DNA of 64,000 nucleotides from Papilionanthe hookeriana x Papilionanthe teres (GCA_022702705.1 CM040429.1:5820073-5884072), one strand, 5' to 3'; positions 45,879 to 56,600 are shown, counted from the first letter of the stretch. Translations and numbers: made by a program. Notes: generated by a model from the letters alone, not told the origin.

Positions 45879-46920
45879 AGGTCAAAGATTACAAATCTGT
45901 AGTCTCGGTCTAGAGCGCAAGTCTTGGTGCCTAGGCACCCAAGACTGGGCGCATGAGTGCCAGACCAGACGCCTAGGTGCCCAAAACTAGGTGTAGGAGT
46001 GCCCACTTCTCGGTTTAAGGTGTTGGTTGCCTAGTTTAGGTGCTTAGTCTCCCATGATTGAACACAAGAGCGCCCAACCAAGTCTAAAAAATGGGCTTTT
46101 TCCAATTTTGTGCAAAGTTCGCGCTGAAGGTTTTATGGATCATTGAATCATGAGAGGTTATTTACAAACAAAAAATGGTTCACAAACATTAAAATGGACC
46201 TCAATCATGTGCTAAATCAAAAACTAATGTCAACCAGTGGTGACCACTTTCGAGCACATCCACACCAGCCCAAACCCTTGTTTCGCACCTAAAACGTCCC
46301 TTGTAGAGTCTTATGGATATCCTGAGGTACGGGAAGCTATGTATCAATGGAATGTGATCCCACAGCGTCCAAGTGGCTACCCTACATTTGTGACAACAAA
46401 ATTTGATACCAACAATAGCTTATGCAAACTAGATTTTGGAAGCAGTTTATTTACAACAAGCATAACCTCTCTTCTAGTCACATCTAAACAAGGTGATTAT
46501 GGAACCATTACGTTCTTCGAGAAACCAGAAAAAAACAATTTAGATTTTTTAACTTGGCATCAAACATTTTATTTATAAAAATTAAACATCATGTTTGAAC
46601 AACAAAAAATGCTTAAAATTTCAAATTTTCCAAAGAACTCTTTTAAGATTTCTTACAAACAATTAGTAAAATGAATAAAAAATAGTCTAAGATATGAGGT
46701 TCTGACCACACGATAATCTGTAGCCAATATGAAGGCAAGTCTGTAGGAGAGATCAGTGGTGACGGCTCTGACTTCATGAGGGGAGGGAGCCTAGGGAGAT
46801 CGGCACGTGAGAGGAGGAGGGAAGTCCGACCTCGAAACACGAGGAGGGATGGTGCTTCGGTTTCGATAAGGCCAACAACCCTAGGATTTTCGTGAGCATG
46901 CGTGGGAGGCACAAGAATCA
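45879..46920. repeat. AB repeat, copy 2 (contiguous)
   Basis: Uninterrupted copy of the repeat split at 28,981-29,606 / 38,433-38,806. It has fewer GGTGCCTAGGCACCC units than copy 1 and about 70 bp that copy 1 lacks (46,576-46,645). Similarity to copy 1 stops near 46,905-46,920. It contains the ORF at 46,237-46,578 and a minus-strand frame at 46,643-46,921. Class unknown; the CACTA-like end just downstream may or may not belong to it. Confidence 0.8.
46237..46578 (+). CDS. Hypothetical ORF of the AB repeat
   Basis: 113 codons (MVTTFEHIHTSPNPCFAPKT ... LVTSKQGDYGTITFFEKPEK ...). Copy 1 keeps the same frame across its own break: 29,394-29,606 gives MVTTFEHDHTSPN..., and 38,436 onward resumes TTSITFLLVTSKHSDYGTIT, ending after KQFRFF. 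Differences are mostly substitutions without frame loss over the shared part. No domain, signal peptide or membrane segment was recognised. It could be a fragment captured from a host gene, or chance conservation between young copies. Confidence 0.3.
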   Translation: MVTTFEHIHTSPNPCFAPKTSLVESYGYPEVREAMYQWNVIPQRPSGYPTFVTTKFDTNNSLCKLDFGSSLFTTSITSLLVTSKQGDYGTITFFEKPEKNNLDFLTWHQTFYL

Positions 46921-46964
46921 TTTTGTTTCATGAGTGGAGAAACGCACGGTATAAAACTAAAGGA

Positions 46965-47182
46965 AAAAAAAACACTTATCCGTCGAGCGATATAAACTGT
47001 TGCAAATAATGCATTTAACTTATCTAACGGCAGCTTAAACCGCTACAAACAATGAGCTTTTCGACCGCAAACTTCGTGGACTATAAGCGCATTGTAGTCT
47101 CAAAGGGACGGTTTAGACCGTTATTAAAGCTATATTCTAACCTGCAAAATTATGAAGCTAAAACATCTTTTCTATTGCAGTG
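46965..47182. mobile_element. CACTA-like transposon end
   Basis: The sequence ends TTTTCTATTGCAGTG at 47,182, the reverse complement of a CACTG(C)AA... terminus. It is preceded by sub-terminal repeats in both orientations: TATAAACTGTTGCAAATAA, TTAAACCGCTACAAACAA, GGACGGTTTAGACCGTTAT. This arrangement is typical of plant CACTA elements. The other end (CACTGCAATAG...) was not found, so the element is truncated or belongs to a rearranged composite with AB. Confidence 0.5.
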
Positions 47183-47189
47183 TGGTTAC

Positions 47190-47410
47190 GTGACATGATT
47201 TCTAAAGTGACTTGGTATAAATCACGTGTAGGCATGATTTCTAAATATATAATTTTTTAAATATTAAATAAAAACAAAATATTGATCTTTTAATTGATTG
47301 TTTCAAAAAATTAAAACAATAGTTTGAAGAAAAATTTAGCCACAAAAAATATTTAATAAAAATTGGCTGAAATTTCTTAGTAAGAACAACTTAAACTTTT
47401 AATTGTTATT
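47190..47410. repeat. Dispersed AT-rich repeat (also at 24,480-24,665)
   Basis: Shares ATCACRTGTAGGCATGATTT, then TTTTTAA..TTGATY and GGYGAAATTTCTTWRTAAGA with the earlier locus, in the same orientation. Confidence 0.65.
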
Positions 47411-48654
47411 TAAATTTAATTTCTAAGAAAATATTGAAAAAAAAATTAGTTACATAAAATATTGAATAAAATTAGGTGAAATTTTTCAAAAAATAAATTA
47501 AAATTTTAATATATAATTTAAATTTAATTTCAAAATAAATAAATAAAATAAGATCAACTTTAAAAAAAAAAACATAAGAAAAAACAGCCACCCAAAACTT
47601 CCATTTGTCTTCTTATTCCTAAAGACTTTGCCATTGTTCGCTCATTCCATTCACAATCCCAAAGTAAACATCCCCCTCATTAGCAATGAATCTCTCCTTT
47701 TTCATTGACTCATTAAAAATTTAATTTTTTATTTATATTTATTTTCAAATTTGGAATTAAAAATAGTCGTTCGAGCCTAAGTCAAAAGCCGACTGACCAA
47801 GGAGAAGGACAAAATGACGACTGATTCAGCTGAGTACGAACTAATCGGACTAGAACAAGATAGATAAGCATCTGAGCTAACTACTACAAAAAAACCGAGT
47901 GAATGCAACAACCTACCTTTTAGTAGACCAGACATGAGGAAAGACCCAGTTCCTCAATATTAGTGAGCGCCTCACAGACACCTCTGAGGGCATTCACCAT
48001 TGACCAAGAATTGACAAATATAGCAAGTCTTATAGTCATCCCACATGCTTTCCTTGATGCAGAACGAATTACCTATCAGGCTACGGTGATTCGCTCTCTA
48101 TCTAATACTCCAGTCTAATTCTGCCAACAGAAACTCCTTGTCTACTCATATTAGATTAACAATTTAGCAAAGTCTGACTGATTAAATCAACCATGTCGAT
48201 CTAATTTCGATGAAACTCAGCCAACCGATAACCCCAACTCAACCTAACTGACTAGACTCGACTAACATTACCGAGCCAGTCGGGAGCTGAATAATAGGCT
48301 CATATATATATAATACCGATAATATTTTGTACAACACCTACTACCATATAAGAAGAAATATAATATTACAATATTATTTCATTTTAAAAAATCTCTTTCA
48401 AATCAATGTTTAAAAAATTATATTTGCAGAAATGGTGCCTATTTGTTAATATTTCTGTCACTTCACTCCACAAATCATGACCCGGACGCACGGTATTGTT
48501 TATTTTAATTTTTTTAAAATTAAATTGGTAATTTTAGAAATAATCTGATTTTACTTTTGATTTAATTTTTTATTTGTTTTGTTTTTTTCCCACCAATCAC
48601 AAAAATCCAAATTAAAGACCCACCATTTATTTTTAATAAAAAATATGGGAAATT
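47411..48654. other. No gene seen; old repeat 47,760-48,300
   Basis: AT-rich flanks. 47,760-48,300 is a less AT-rich stretch with recurring CCGACTGA/CTGACTGA words, possibly an LTR fragment. No coding sequence. Confidence 0.4.
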
Positions 48655-48833
48655 TTTTTACATACCACACAATTCTTATACATTTACATATCTACCACGT
48701 AAAGTTTGGAACTTACATTTATAACCCTTTGATTTTAAAAGTCAGTAATAATGATATGGTATGCATGTAAATATTGAAGTGCAGGCGTTAGATATGTAAA
48801 TAGATAAGATTTGTGGTGTATGTATGTAAAACA
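48655..48833. repeat. MITE-M copy
   Basis: Both arms present (ACACAATTCTTATACATTTA; GTGGTGTATGTATGTAAAAC); short interior. Confidence 0.7.
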
Positions 48834-49034
48834 TAAAAATTATGTAAATTGAAAAACTGTAAATACGAAAATATTTTATTTGCAAATTTAACTATCATGG
48901 AAGCCGGCCATAATTCGTCTGAGCCACACACAAATCATATAATTGCGAGAAATTATTGCATACGGAACATGTACGCGGTTACTCACGCGAACTACCGATA
49001 CTTTCATCAAGATCTTCTTGTAATAGCCTATCAA

Positions 49035-49195
49035 TACCTTGTAAATACCTTAATAACCAATACCCCCTTCATACCCTCCCAATACCCTCAAAATGAGGGT
49101 ATTGGGAGCTTATTCCGCACCCAGCGACCTTAATAAACAATACCCCCTTCATACTCTCCCAATACTGAGGGTATTGGGAGGTTATTCCGCACCCA
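49035..49195. repeat. Tandemly duplicated fold-back (CCCAATACCCTC / GAGGGTATTGGG)
   Basis: Two adjacent units of about 80 bp (ACCTTAATAAMCAATACCCC ... TTATTCCGCACCCAGC). Each contains CTCCCAATACYCTC facing GAGGGTATTGGGAG, so each unit can form a hairpin. A MITE fragment or a tandem duplication of one. Confidence 0.75.
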
Positions 49196-49374
49196 GCAAC
49201 TGCGCACGTGCTTTGTATGTAATAATTTCCCTATAATTGCACCACTTCAGCTAAATTAGAAAGGATGAACAAAAAAAAAATGACCAATTCTGAACTCGAT
49301 GCACAAATGTTGAAATACACATTCAACTGAAAATGTATTCTTTTGAACAGGTCCAACTATTTAATAATTTGCAT

Positions 49375-49570
49375 ATTTACATACATACCACTCAATTCTC
49401 ATGTATTCACATATATAACACCTAAACTTTTCTCTTTTACATTTTTACCGCCAAAATTTTTCATATCGCACAAAAAATATCATAATTTGAATTTTTGAAT
49501 AGTGAAATATACATTTTCAAGGTATTAGATTTGCAAATGCGTATGGATTGAATGGTATATATGTAAATCT
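49375..49570. repeat. MITE-M copy, reverse orientation
   Basis: Arms TTTACATACATACCACTCAA (left) and TGAATGGTATATATGTAAAT (right). The interior TTTCATATCGCACAAAAAAT is the complement of the usual ATATTTTTTGATGTGATA block, so this copy is inverted. Confidence 0.75.
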
Positions 49571-49816
49571 TGCTTGACAATTCTATAAAAAACATATTTT
49601 GAAGCAATCCAATGTAAGACTTGATCACATTGACCCAATAACATCATGGTTAGTAATATGATGATGATGGCTCCAAATGTACCCTCTTCTTTAGCCCCAG
49701 TATCAAAATAGACTTTATCAATAACCCAAAGCAACATTACTCCTCAAAATTATATTAATTTAATTCAAAATGTCCATATGAATCACTAATATCAAAGCAA
49801 ATCTGATAATTTTTAT

Positions 49817-49832
49817 ATATATATATATATTC
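49817..49832. repeat. (TA)n microsatellite
   Basis: Short (TA)8-like run between MITE-M copies. Confidence 0.8.
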
Positions 49833-49901
49833 CTATGTTTCAACATTTTATTTTTTTTAAAGGTATGATTGGAAAAACCAATGCTTAAAACAATAAGGGG
49901 G

Positions 49902-50070
49902 CATTTACATACACACCATCAAATTCCTTCGTATTTACATATCTTACCTTTTACATTTACAAATGAAACACATATTTTCGTGCATAAGTAAGGCGGTATG
50001 TACGTAGAAGTTGAAGTTTAGATGTAAGATATATGTAAGAATTGAATGAGTTGTATGTAAGTCCTTCATC
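49902..50070. repeat. MITE-M copy
   Basis: Short copy: CATTTACATACACACCATCA at left; TTGAATGAGTTGTATGTAAG at right. Confidence 0.7.
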
Positions 50071-50127
50071 AATAACAAACAGATCATAAAAATTTAAGAA
50101 AATATTTTGAAGCTTTTTATTTGGGGT

Positions 50128-50380
50128 ATTTACATACATACCACCCAATTCTTATGTAACTTCTAAAAACTAAATAAATATTACATCAAAAGTCATCATG
50201 CAAAGCTGCTACCAAGTGTACAGTCTGGCCCCATCATATATAGTAGTGATTGATGTCTTGATGCAATTCTGATGTAATATTTTTTTATACGTAAAGACGG
50301 CATAAATGTAAAAAATTTGAAGTTGGGGTGTTAGAAAGTAAAGTAGATAGGGATTGACTGGTATGCATGTAAGCCTTCCA
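50128..50380. repeat. MITE-M copy, with internal insertion
   Basis: Left arm TTTACATACATACCACCCAA; right arm GGCATAAATGTAAAAAATTT ... TGACTGGTATGCATGTAAGC. The middle (50,160-50,280) is unrelated to the family consensus. Confidence 0.65.
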
Positions 50381-50559
50381 TTCTTTCTTTTTAACTAATA
50401 AATACAAGTATTCACAGCATAGATAATTATTCAAACTTTGAAGGCCACCTGCAATTAAATATTTTGCCAGATCAACGCTTATGCCAATGGGAATTCAAAT
50501 TGAATTTGGAAACTTTAAGAAGAAAATATTTTTTTTTGGGGAAGCAATGCCAAAATCGT

Positions 50560-51130
50560 ATAGAACGTGGCTGTATGTCAGATGTGCTGATAAAGATCCA
50601 TTCTTATCCAGGAATTAATGAGCATGACAATATTAATTATGTTGACTTTGTATCTGCTTATGCTATTAAATAACTTTTGGAAGATTTTGATATCTAATTG
50701 AAAGGTCGAATGAATTTCAAATCTAACAAGTTTAAATTCAAGTTGAGCGTCTAGACAAGAAGAATCTAACGAGCCCAATATCACTCAAACCTGATATTGT
50801 TAAGACAGTTAAATGTCTACACAACATCATCTGATTAAGGGAACTCTAGTTCGTTCGATGAAGTGGTTTAGATTCATTTATTATTTGCAGAGAGGCTACT
50901 CTGAGACTCTATAAATAGAGTCCTATCTTTTTCTAAAAGGGTACTGAGGAGAAATTGCTTGAAACTAGAGCTGGATCGAGAGATGAAGAAGCTGAATTCT
51001 AGTGATGACCAACACTGTAGACCTGACAAAGAATCCCACTCCTACAGTTGTCGTCTATCATTGACCACCACTTTTTGGTTGCCATTGATCACTATCAGAC
51101 GAGCCTTGCTTGTTGTATCGAAGCCCCTTA
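50560..51130 (+). repeat. LTR, family Z (copy Z2)
   Basis: Matches Z1 in order: AACGAGCCCAATATCACTCA, GTTAAGACAGTTAAATGTCT, CTGATTAAGG, TATAAATAG (50,910-50,918), TTGACCACCACTTTTTGGTT. Together with the tandem array and the copia RT relic to its right, in the same orientation, it may be the 5' LTR of one decayed copia element. Confidence 0.6.
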
Positions 51131-51480
51131 CGGAGTCACGATGTACACAACAAAGTAACAAAGCACTGTACGAGTGACGACTAACCTTACACCCCTTGTT
51201 TGTTCCATCGAACCCCCTTAAAAAGTCACAATGTACACTGCAGAGTAATGAAGCATTTTATGGAGTAACGATCGATCTTACAAAGTAACAAAGCATATTA
51301 CAGAGCAATGCACCATAAAGAAACGTAATAATGCACCAGAAAAAAGCGTAACAATGCACTACAAAGATGGTGTAATAATGCTTCGAAGATGGTGCAACAC
51401 ACACCCCACATACAGTGCAACAACCCATCGCTGATGGAGTGTATGGTGGCATTCTCTAAACTCTTGAAGTTCTCTCCTCA
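51131..51480. repeat. Short tandem units with AAAGTAACAAAGCAY words
   Basis: 51,100-51,290 holds two units of about 95 bp (CCTTGTTTGTTCCATCGAA, GTCACAATGTACAC, ACAAAGTAACAAAGCA), followed by irregular AATGCACYA repeats. No gene. Confidence 0.55.
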
Positions 51481-51599
51481 TAGCTACCCACAATGGACTA
51501 TGATCAATGCGTTTCATTGCAACTATAGCCCCTTACGCCTTTGGAGGCCAACTTAGGCTACTATAGCTCCCCACTATATACTAAGTGAACAACTATGAC

Positions 51600-52870
51600 C
51601 TATGTGGATCATAGCCCAGATAGCTCCCAACTCAGTATCTATGGCATATGACTCTTATTGTAGCTCCTCATTATGGCCTATTCGACCAACTATAACCTAT
51701 GTGGTCCACACTTGGCACAGCTCCCAACTCTGGTCTTTGTGGCCTACAGACATTATTGCAGCTTACGACTACAACTTACGTGACCGACTATGACCTACAT
51801 GACTTATTTCTCTTGCACCCCTCCACTCTAGCCTCTGTGGCCTATGTACGTTATTGTAACTTACCATTACGACTTAGAAGACCAACTATATCTTATGTTG
51901 CTTATAGCTCACACAGCTCCCAACTCCGACCTCATTAGCCTACAAACGTTATTTCAACTCACCACTACGACCTAAGTTATCATCTAAGGCCTATGTTGCT
52001 CACAACTCAAAGAAACTCCCAATTCTGGCCTCCGTGGCCAACAAACATTTTTTTAGCTCGTAACTACGACTTATATGATTAACTATGATCAACATGGCTC
52101 ACAACTCATGTCATTCCCAATTCTAATATATGTGGCCTACGAAAATTATTACAACTCATTACTACAGCCTATATGACCAAGTACAGCTTACGTCTACACA
52201 TGCTTCTAAAGAAGCTCCCAACTCTGACCTCGTTGGCCTATGAACATCATTACAACTCACAATTATGGCCTACAGTGACCAACTATGACATATGAGGCTC
52301 ACAACTCACATAGCTCCTAACTTCAACTTCTGTGGCCTACAAACATTATTGCAGCTTCTCACTACGGCCTATGAGATCAACTACGACCTATGTGGTTCAC
52401 AGCTCATGAAACTCTCAATTATGGCCTTTGTGGCACACAGTGATTATTGCAGCTCACCCTTACGACTTACATGACCAGCTCAACTTACTTGGTTTACAAA
52501 TCACATACATCTCAACTCCAGATTATGCGGCCTACAAACAATATTATAGCTTAAAAATATGACATATGTGACCAACGATAGCCTACGTGGCTTAAAGCTT
52601 ATGTAACTCCCAACTCTGGCATCTGTGGCCTAGAAATATTTTAACAACTCGCCATTATAACCTATGTGATTAACTACATCTTATGTTCCTCATAACTCTT
52701 GCAACTCTCAACTATGACCTTTACGATCTACAGACATAATTATAGCTCCATTTTATGGTCTATGTGATCAACTACAACATACATTATTCACATCTCATGC
52801 AGCTCCCCGCTATGCGTATGTGACCAACTGCGAACTGCGTGGTTCTCATCTCATGCAACCTATGTAGCTA
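51600..52870. repeat. Tandem array, about 99-bp unit, about 13 copies
   Basis: Each unit reads approximately CAGCTCCCAACTCTGGCCTC, TGTGGCCTACAAACATTATT, GCAGCTCACNACTACGACCT, AYGTGACCAACTATGACCTA, TGTGGCTCACAACTCAT. Unit starts are near 51,609, 51,718, 51,815, 51,915, 52,013, 52,113, 52,212, 52,310, 52,408, 52,504, 52,606, 52,703 and 52,798. Units differ from each other by many substitutions. Open frames across it reflect the period (99 = 3 x 33), not a gene. Confidence 0.85.
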
Positions 52871-53059
52871 TGGCTTATATAATTTTGGTTGCAAGTTATA
52901 GGACTATCATAATTAGAAATTCATCATGAGTAGGAATATTACATTCAATAAATTAAAGATGTGTAAAAGTAGGATCAAAACTTGTTATAGTTGTCAGTTA
53001 CTTTTAAGAATTTAAGTAAGTTCACATAGAAGATATTTGTGATCTGAAGAGTAGAGAAA

Positions 53060-53580
53060 GAAGAAGTGCTCAATAGATGAACCTCCAGAAGTTCATCAAT
53101 CACCTACTATTGAAGTCAGGAGGTCCAGTTGAGCTATTTGACCAACACAGAGGTATTCTCCTTCTATGTACTATTTGTTGCTATCAAATAGTAGTGAACC
53201 AAAGTATTATGAGGAGTTCATTCAAGCTAAAGATTTAAGAGAGTGAGAACTTATCATGGATGATGAAATATAGTCATTAAAGTTAAATTAGACCTGAGAT
53301 TTGACAGTATTATCAGATGATAAAAGAGCACTACACAATAAGTAGGTCTACAAGCTGAAAGATAAGTCAAATGGTAGCAGACTCTATAAGGTGGGACTTA
53401 TTTTAAAGGGGATCTAACATAATGAATGAGTGAACTACACGAAAATTTTTTCTCCTATGGCGAAGATTACAACTGTCAAAGTTTTGCTAAGTGTGTTGAC
53501 AGAGAAAAATCCACATTTGGAGCAGATGGATGTAAATAGGATCTTCTTAGATAGGGATCTAGCCAAAAGTACCATCGTTT
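53060..53580 (+). pseudogene. Ty1/copia RT relic
   Basis: The plus strand, with stops, reads RYSPSMYYLLLSN, EPKYYEEFIQAKD, then KRALHNK.VYKLKDKSNGS, YTKIFSPMAKITTVKVLLSV and HLEQMDVNRIFLDRDLA. This is the pre-RT linker and the first RT blocks of a copia polyprotein; the usual QLDVKTAFLHG block reads QMDVNRIFLDR. The alignment ends before the YVDD box. It is in the same orientation as Z2. Confidence 0.85.
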
Positions 53581-53897
53581 TAACTTCTAAAAAATGAAAT
53601 ACATCATTTCATGCATATGTATGGTAACACGTCCCCAACAATTGAAATTGAAGTCTGGGATATGTTAATACGAAAAAAATTAGTAGACATAAGGAAGAAA
53701 TTTAGTAGTGAATAAATTTTAATATTTTTCCAATAAAAAAAATCATAAACCAGTTTTCATTTTTTTGCAATAAAACCAATGTAATTAAGATTTTACCATT
53801 CAAAAATTACATTTATGCTGAAGAATACATATGCTATCAATAAAATGTGAATCATAAAATACGGAATGATATGCTTTTATAATAGTCTCATGACAAA
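53581..53897. other. No gene seen
   Basis: AT-rich DNA between the copia relic and a MITE-M copy. Confidence 0.5.
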
Positions 53898-54150
53898 TTT
53901 ATGTACATATCACATAAATTTTATTTATTTACATATTTAACACCAAGAGTTTAATATTTACACTTATAACACATTATAACACATTGATTTCGCAACTTAT
54001 GCTTGAAAATATGTATTTGGCGTTCAAAAAGATTGCTATAATGATTTTTTTTTTTGATAAAATATTAAAAATTGAGCAACATGCATGTAATTATAAATGT
54101 TTAGGTGTATACATAAGTCATAAGAATTGTGTGGCATTTATGTAAATGCC
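53898..54150. repeat. MITE-M copy
   Basis: Arms TTATTTACATATTTAACACC and TCATAAGAATTGTGTGGCAT; the interior keeps TATTTGGCGTTCAAAAAG and GATAAAATATTAAAAATTGA. Confidence 0.7.
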
Positions 54151-54154
54151 AAAC

Positions 54155-54383
54155 TTAAAGGTATCCAAATTTCATCAAATTTGAAATCACCAAACTCAAA
54201 CTATTATCATTATTAGGCACTTCAGTTTTATATCTCATCATGAAACATAAAATAATATATATATTAGAAAGCATGGCCGGATGCATGTGTCTAACTATAC
54301 ATATGTAAACTGACTGGAGGGAGATTCGAACTCGTGATTTGAGGAGACTTACGATCTTCAGAGAGGCTCCTCTACCAGCCGGC
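54155..54383 (-). mobile_element. tRNA-derived SINE-like sequence
   Basis: The minus strand starts GCCGGCTGGTAGAGGAGCCT. It contains an A box TGGTAGAGGAG (54,367-54,377; consensus TRGYNNANNNG) and, about 35 nt on, a B box GTTCGAATC (54,323-54,331; consensus GWTCRANNC). The 5' and 3' ends do not pair as an acceptor stem, so it is not a tRNA gene. The body after the B box is AT-rich. The 3' end is unclear because a MITE-M copy adjoins it. Transcription would be by RNA polymerase III. Confidence 0.6.
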
Positions 54384-54899
54384 ATTTATATATAATAGCT
54401 TGGAATGTTACATCAACATCCCTTTAAATCGCCACCGAACGACACATCACACTACATCATCATGTGATCTAAGTTGTCATGTGAATATCCAGACAACAGA
54501 TGTAATATTCTAGTTGCTCAAATTTTATAACTTGCATCCGAATGCATTATACTTATTCTAACATAGTTTTTAGTAGTTTAGGTCTAGACTTAGACGAAAA
54601 TGTTGCATCTCCTATAATCCATAATTTACAAGTCATTTATCTCAAAATGATTCGCTCGTAAAGTGTAGATTCATATAAAAATGTAAGAAAGACATTATGG
54701 TATGGTTGAATAAACAATGCGCCTAACCAACTTGTGTTGGTATCCCGAGAAGTGTCTTCATCTTCAAGATTTGATGTTGCTTCTTCTTTTCGCCATCGAC
54801 AAATACAAAGCTCGCTCATTTGGATTTTGTTTTCATCATTTCTTGTAACCGAGTATTTAAATTTAACTTTTTTTACTCGTATTAAAAAAATCTAAAAAT
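54384..54899. other. No gene seen
   Basis: Unassigned AT-rich DNA with short open frames only. Confidence 0.5.
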
Positions 54900-55650
54900 T
54901 TCATCTTAAAATCTTGGCTCGATTATAGCCTTGGTCTGCTGCGTGGGTTGTTACGTGATTCTGCAGTATCTGTAGCTACTTCGAACGGTGTTTTGTTGTA
55001 AGGAACGGGTTGTGACCAATTGTGGTCGACATTGATTGGTGGGCTGCAACGGTCAAAGTTGCTAGAGGCGGCGGCAACTAGAGTTGTTTCATTGCGATGA
55101 TGGTTGTAGTTGGTCGGTGACGTTGGATGGAGTCGACATAAATTACTGGAGAATTGGTCTAATGTGATTGGCGGTTGCAGGATTATGAGGTGTTTGTCAA
55201 ATCGTCGGTGCAGGATCCCAGGCTTCAACTCTGTCTTATGCGGGCCCAGTGTGTAGTCACCTTCTCAATATGAGAGTATGATTCTCTTTATACAATGTGT
55301 GCTGCAAATAAAGGAGTTCATATCACTCTGATCAGACGTCTCTTAGATATCCTCTTGATCAAGCGGCGTTCGATGAACATTTGAGTGCCTTAATGATGTT
55401 GGAATTTAGCGATCTTGAGATTTTAAAATTCTTTTTATCGAGACGTTTGTTTTGATTATAAATATATATTCAGAATTCATTTGACATTCCAATTATGCAC
55501 TAAAAAATCGCAAAAGTAGTTTAATGACTTAATATATCTTTATTTGACTCAGATTTGACCAATTTTGATATCATTGGGTCCATCTGATCTAGCATGCCAA
55601 ATTTACTGAAATCAGATTTCTAGAAGGCTTTTAATCAAAATTTGAATGCT
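54900..55650 (-). repeat. LTR, family Z (copy Z3), reverse orientation
   Basis: The reverse complement matches Z1 and Z2: ATCGCTAAATTCCAACATCA, TTAAGGCACTCAAATGTTCA, CTGATCAGAGTGATATGAAC, TATAAAGAG (55,284-55,292), then GTCGACCACAATTGG-type sequence. The 101-codon open frame on the minus strand (54,923-55,228) is LTR sequence. Confidence 0.6.
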
Positions 55651-55719
55651 TCTAGATTAAAAATTTATGTCGAGATTTATGCGAGATAACGAAAATTTGT
55701 TAATGCGTGTATCAGCACA

Positions 55720-55775
55720 ATTGACACTTTTTAAGATTGAAATACACATTTTTCATTTATAGGTTTAAAACAAAA

Positions 55776-55845
<70 letters not shown>

Positions 55846-55890
55846 TAATATGAAAGTTTAGAAATGACAAATGTAAATACATAAGAATTG
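55720..55890. repeat. MITE-M fragment with (TA)n expansion
   Basis: (TA)n at 55,779-55,842 followed by the MITE-M right arm (AAATGTAAATACATAAGAAT). The left arm is mostly lost. Confidence 0.65.
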
Positions 55891-55935
55891 CGACCTGCGC
55901 CGGTAAACTTTTGAATAAATAAATAGATAAATAAA

Positions 55936-56090
55936 TATCTATCAAAGCTGGAAACACGCCTTCACAACTCTAGTGCCGTGACGAACTTTTTCAAACGATA
56001 AAAACAGAATAAACCCCATTTGGAGGCCGGTAGGTCAAAATATAGGCCGCCCGGTCCATCATGTCCTTATCTTCCTTGCTGGACGCTCAA
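55936..56090. repeat. Duplicated copy of the GH3 upstream region
   Basis: ATCTATCAAAGCT ... AGGCCGG.AGG ... ATGTCCTTATCTTCCTTGCT GGACGC matches 57,281-57,400 directly upstream of the GH3 leader (ATCTATCAAAGCT ... GGCAGGCCAATAGG ... TGTCCTTATCATCTTTGCTG GCCGC). Both copies adjoin MITE-M sequence. It suggests tandem duplication of the promoter-proximal region, with later insertions between the copies. Confidence 0.7.
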
Positions 56091-56550
56091 GCTCGACTCG
56101 TTAACAAGCATGTGAATTGAATCTATCAAGCGGTGAACTCAAGCTCGTCAAGCCTTGATTCATCAGCTCGCGAGCCGGTTCAACTAGCTTGAGATCCTGG
56201 TCTAGTCAATACTTTTTCTGAATGGACTCCAATGATAGTCTCAATCGAGCTTGCGAGCCTCACGTTAGTGCTACGAGCTGAGCTAGCGCTCATCATTCGA
56301 GATCAACTTAGACTCGAGCTTGTGTTTTGACAAACTTAGCTCAACTCGACTCATTCACAACTTTATTGGAAACTCTTCAAAATTTTAATAACAATTTTAA
56401 TACATATTCATAACAAAATATTAAAAAAATATCTTAAAATTTTATCTTATACTTCTTGCAATTCAAATAAAATACCTAAAAAATTTGGAAATATCAAGAA
56501 ATATAATACCACGCACTCTTAATGCTTCAAATCAGTTGAATATTAAATAC
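56091..56550. repeat. GAGCTCG-rich old repeat
   Basis: 56,085-56,350 carries many AGCTCG/CGAGCTTG words resembling the element at 18,218-18,773; the rest is AT-rich. No gene. Confidence 0.45.
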
Positions 56551-56554
56551 AAGG

Positions 56555-56600
56555 ATATTTAGATACATAGCACAAAATTCTTATGTATTTACATATCTTG
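56555..56600. repeat. MITE-M arm, interrupted
   Basis: ATTCTTATGTATTTACATATCT is the left arm; it stops at 56,600, where an unrelated segment of about 500 bp begins. Related sequence (CACTTAAATTTTAATATTTA) resumes at about 57,150. Confidence 0.6.

Noticed and set aside
51602..52474. Several plus-strand frames of 60-79 codons
   Set aside because: Produced by the 99-bp tandem array; no start context or domain, and the units diverge by stops.
54310..54385. Functional tRNA gene
   Set aside because: A and B boxes fit, but no acceptor-stem pairing or plausible anticodon stem; SINE-like instead.
54923..55228. 101-codon minus-strand frame
   Set aside because: It lies wholly in an LTR of family Z shared with two other loci.
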